Assembly (NCBI RefSeq): GCF_003947455.1
Contig: NZ_QHJH01000024.1
Coordinates: forward strand, 1-64,000
Direction of reading: 5' to 3'
Source: Streptomyces sp. WAC 04229
Lineage (GTDB): Bacteria; Actinomycetota; Actinomycetes; Streptomycetales; Streptomycetaceae
DNA: 64,000 bases
A model generated the notes under the pieces. That model was given only the letters and a program-made list of their open reading frames with translations. It did no database searches and was not told the origin of the DNA. Both the position numbers and the translations under genes were made by a program. Shown here piece by piece: positions 63,601-64,000 of the stretch. Each line of letters begins with the position of its first letter. The stretch's first letter is position 1.

Positions 63601-64000
63601 GTGCCGGTCCAGCAGCCGGCGCACCGACGTCCGCAGCAGCGGTGTGTCCAGCGGGCCGGCCAGGTCCAGCACCGCCTGTGCGGTGTAGACATCGACGCCG
63701 TCGCCCACGTAGCCGGCGTGGAAGGCCAGCCCGTGCTGCAGCGGGGAGAGCGGCAGCACGTCGGCGAGCCCGCCGACGCCCGCGTGTTCGGCCTCGAGGG
63801 CCTCGATCTCGTCCTGCTCCAGGTCGACGAGGTTGAAGTCGGATGCGGTGTGTCCCCCCGCGGCGGGATCGTCCGCCTGACGGGCCAGACCGGACAGCAT
63901 GTCCAGCCATTGCTGACCCAGTCGTTCGATCTCGGTTTCGTCGAGCAGGCCGCTGGGCCACTCCAGCGTGAGTGTCAGCTCCGGGCCGTCCGGCCGGTCC
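60652..64000 (-). CDS. NRPS, partial: end of module 2 (E) and module 3 (C-A-PCP)
   Basis: The 5' part lies beyond the right edge; about 1116 codons are visible. The visible part starts in the tail of an epimerization domain ([17 protein letters not shown] near 63840), then C (SHHILLDG near 63350), A (about 62350-61000) and PCP ([10 protein letters not shown] near 60880), then stop at 60652. An E domain followed by a C domain in one chain means modules 2 and 3 share a protein, as in the vancomycin/balhimycin 3-3-1 layout and unlike the teicoplanin/A47934 2-1-3-1 layout. The module 3 pocket reads DVLLVGTVAK, which is neither the Asn nor the Dpg code. Confidence 0.93.
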   Translation of the reverse strand, partial: DRPDGPELTLTLEWPSGLLDETEIERLGQQWLDMLSGLARQADDPAAGGHTASDFNLVDLEQDEIEALEAEHAGVGGLADVLPLSPLQHGLAFHAGYVGDGVDVYTAQAVLDLAGPLDTPLLRTSVRRLLDRHANLRAGFRHSAAGAPYQVIAGTVEVPLTQVDVADAADPQAEAVALAAAERARPFELARPPLLRFVLIAVGPGQHRLVLTSHHILLDGWSIHLLLDELFTLYGHGADPLVLAPVTPYRQYLAWLSRTDRDAATAAWRDALAGLPEPTLVAADRPVPVQMSQQIWSALNEAFFEALAARAREFGVTVSTLLQAVWGVVLAAMTGRDDVVFGSVVSGRSAGLPGIETMVGLFINTVPVRVRMRPQHTFAELVRRLQGEQTAVLAHHHLGLTDIQQAAGLGQLFDTLFVYENYPKPAAIGDKAAGAQPDRLRVRGVTDADSTHYPLALTAIPDHGLQLRLEHQPALVTAAQADAVLDRFTQVLEALIAAPQLPLSAVPVLTGTERQQLRAYNDTAAEVPAQTLPQLFAAQVAATPEATAAVFANQSLTYAQLDARADQFAHWLIDHGVGPEDRVAIMLPRCLELVVAVLGVTKAGAAWLPIDANYPRARIDYILADAQPAVVVDESVMREAGRHPTGPVRSRAVPENAAYVIYTSGSTGEPKGVVVTHTGLASLAASLVQRLDLTPQSRVLALASPSFDVSVLELLMAIGGGAALVVPPDGVVAGAELAEVLADRGISHALIPPPVLATVPAVPETVLPCLVLGVAACPPELVHRWSPGRRMINTYGPTEATVAMTIGGDIPAGDEIPPVGYPTANARALVLDAWLRVVPPGAAGELYIAGVGVARGYLGRAGLTAARFVADPFGSGERMYRTGDVVRWNPQGELVFVGRVDDQVKVRGFRIEPGEVEAALVAQEPVGQAVVVVRASPAGERLVGYVTAAGQSAVDAVAVREGVAARLPEYMVPAAVVVLEALPLTTNGKVDRKALPDPDFSERVSDREPATEVERMLCDLFAEVLGLPRVGADDSFFELGGDSLLSMQLAARARRCAMVFGSREVFEHRTPAGIATVVELGADDPAAAAGHTSDVDLLDLDQEEIDAFEAEFGHR

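Overview
The window is high-GC actinomycete DNA (Streptomyces/Amycolatopsis-like: GC-rich third codon positions, GTG starts, many 4-base stop/start overlaps). It carries most of a vancomycin-family glycopeptide antibiotic (GPA) cluster and, beside it, a complete-looking phosphonate biosynthesis operon.

Left edge (1-2200) is not ordinary coding DNA. An array of 3-base-loop hairpins at 86-296, resembling the palindromes of Streptomyces telomeres, is followed by decayed IS5-family transposases and a frameshifted TetR remnant. A type II thioesterase and a 3Fe-4S ferredoxin follow on the plus strand (2233-3255).

From 17975 down to 3350 the minus strand is one closely packed gene string: Fe/2-oxoglutarate oxygenase, glycerate-kinase-like kinase, LDH2-type dehydrogenase, PEP mutase (with its diagnostic EDKx5NS motif), phosphonopyruvate decarboxylase, iron alcohol dehydrogenase, class V (AEP-type) transaminase, CDP-alcohol phosphotransferase, class I aminotransferase, LicC/PntC-like cytidylyltransferase, MFS exporter, M23-type peptidase, arginyl-tRNA-transferase-like protein, MurF and a PhnO-like acetyltransferase. 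This encodes C-P bond formation, C2 and possibly C3 phosphonate branches, nucleotide activation, transfer to an alcohol, and amide-forming enzymes.

From 18207 to the right end lies the GPA cluster. Supply genes: dpgC/B/A for 3,5-dihydroxyphenylglycine; hmo, hmaS and hpgT for 4-hydroxyphenylglycine; oxyD, a stand-alone A-PCP protein and bhp for beta-hydroxytyrosine; pdh for prephenate flux. Assembly genes: an NRPS covering modules 2(end)-3 and running off the right edge, an NRPS for modules 4-6, a terminal NRPS for module 7 with X and TE domains, and mbtH. Tailoring genes: oxyA, oxyB, oxyC, a halogenase, one glycosyltransferase, a PIG-L deacetylase, an N-methyltransferase and a StaL-like sulfotransferase. 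A FemX/VanK-like ligase and a cation/proton antiporter close the set.

A-domain pocket residues read Hpg4-Hpg5-Tyr/Bht6-Dpg7, and three cross-linking P450s are present, so the expected product is a tricyclic, chlorinated, sulfated, N-methylated, mono-glycosylated heptapeptide. Residues 1 and 2 are encoded outside the window, and residue 3 has a pocket I cannot assign. No vanHAX, StrR-type regulator, ABC exporter or dpgD is visible; the first three may lie past the right end.
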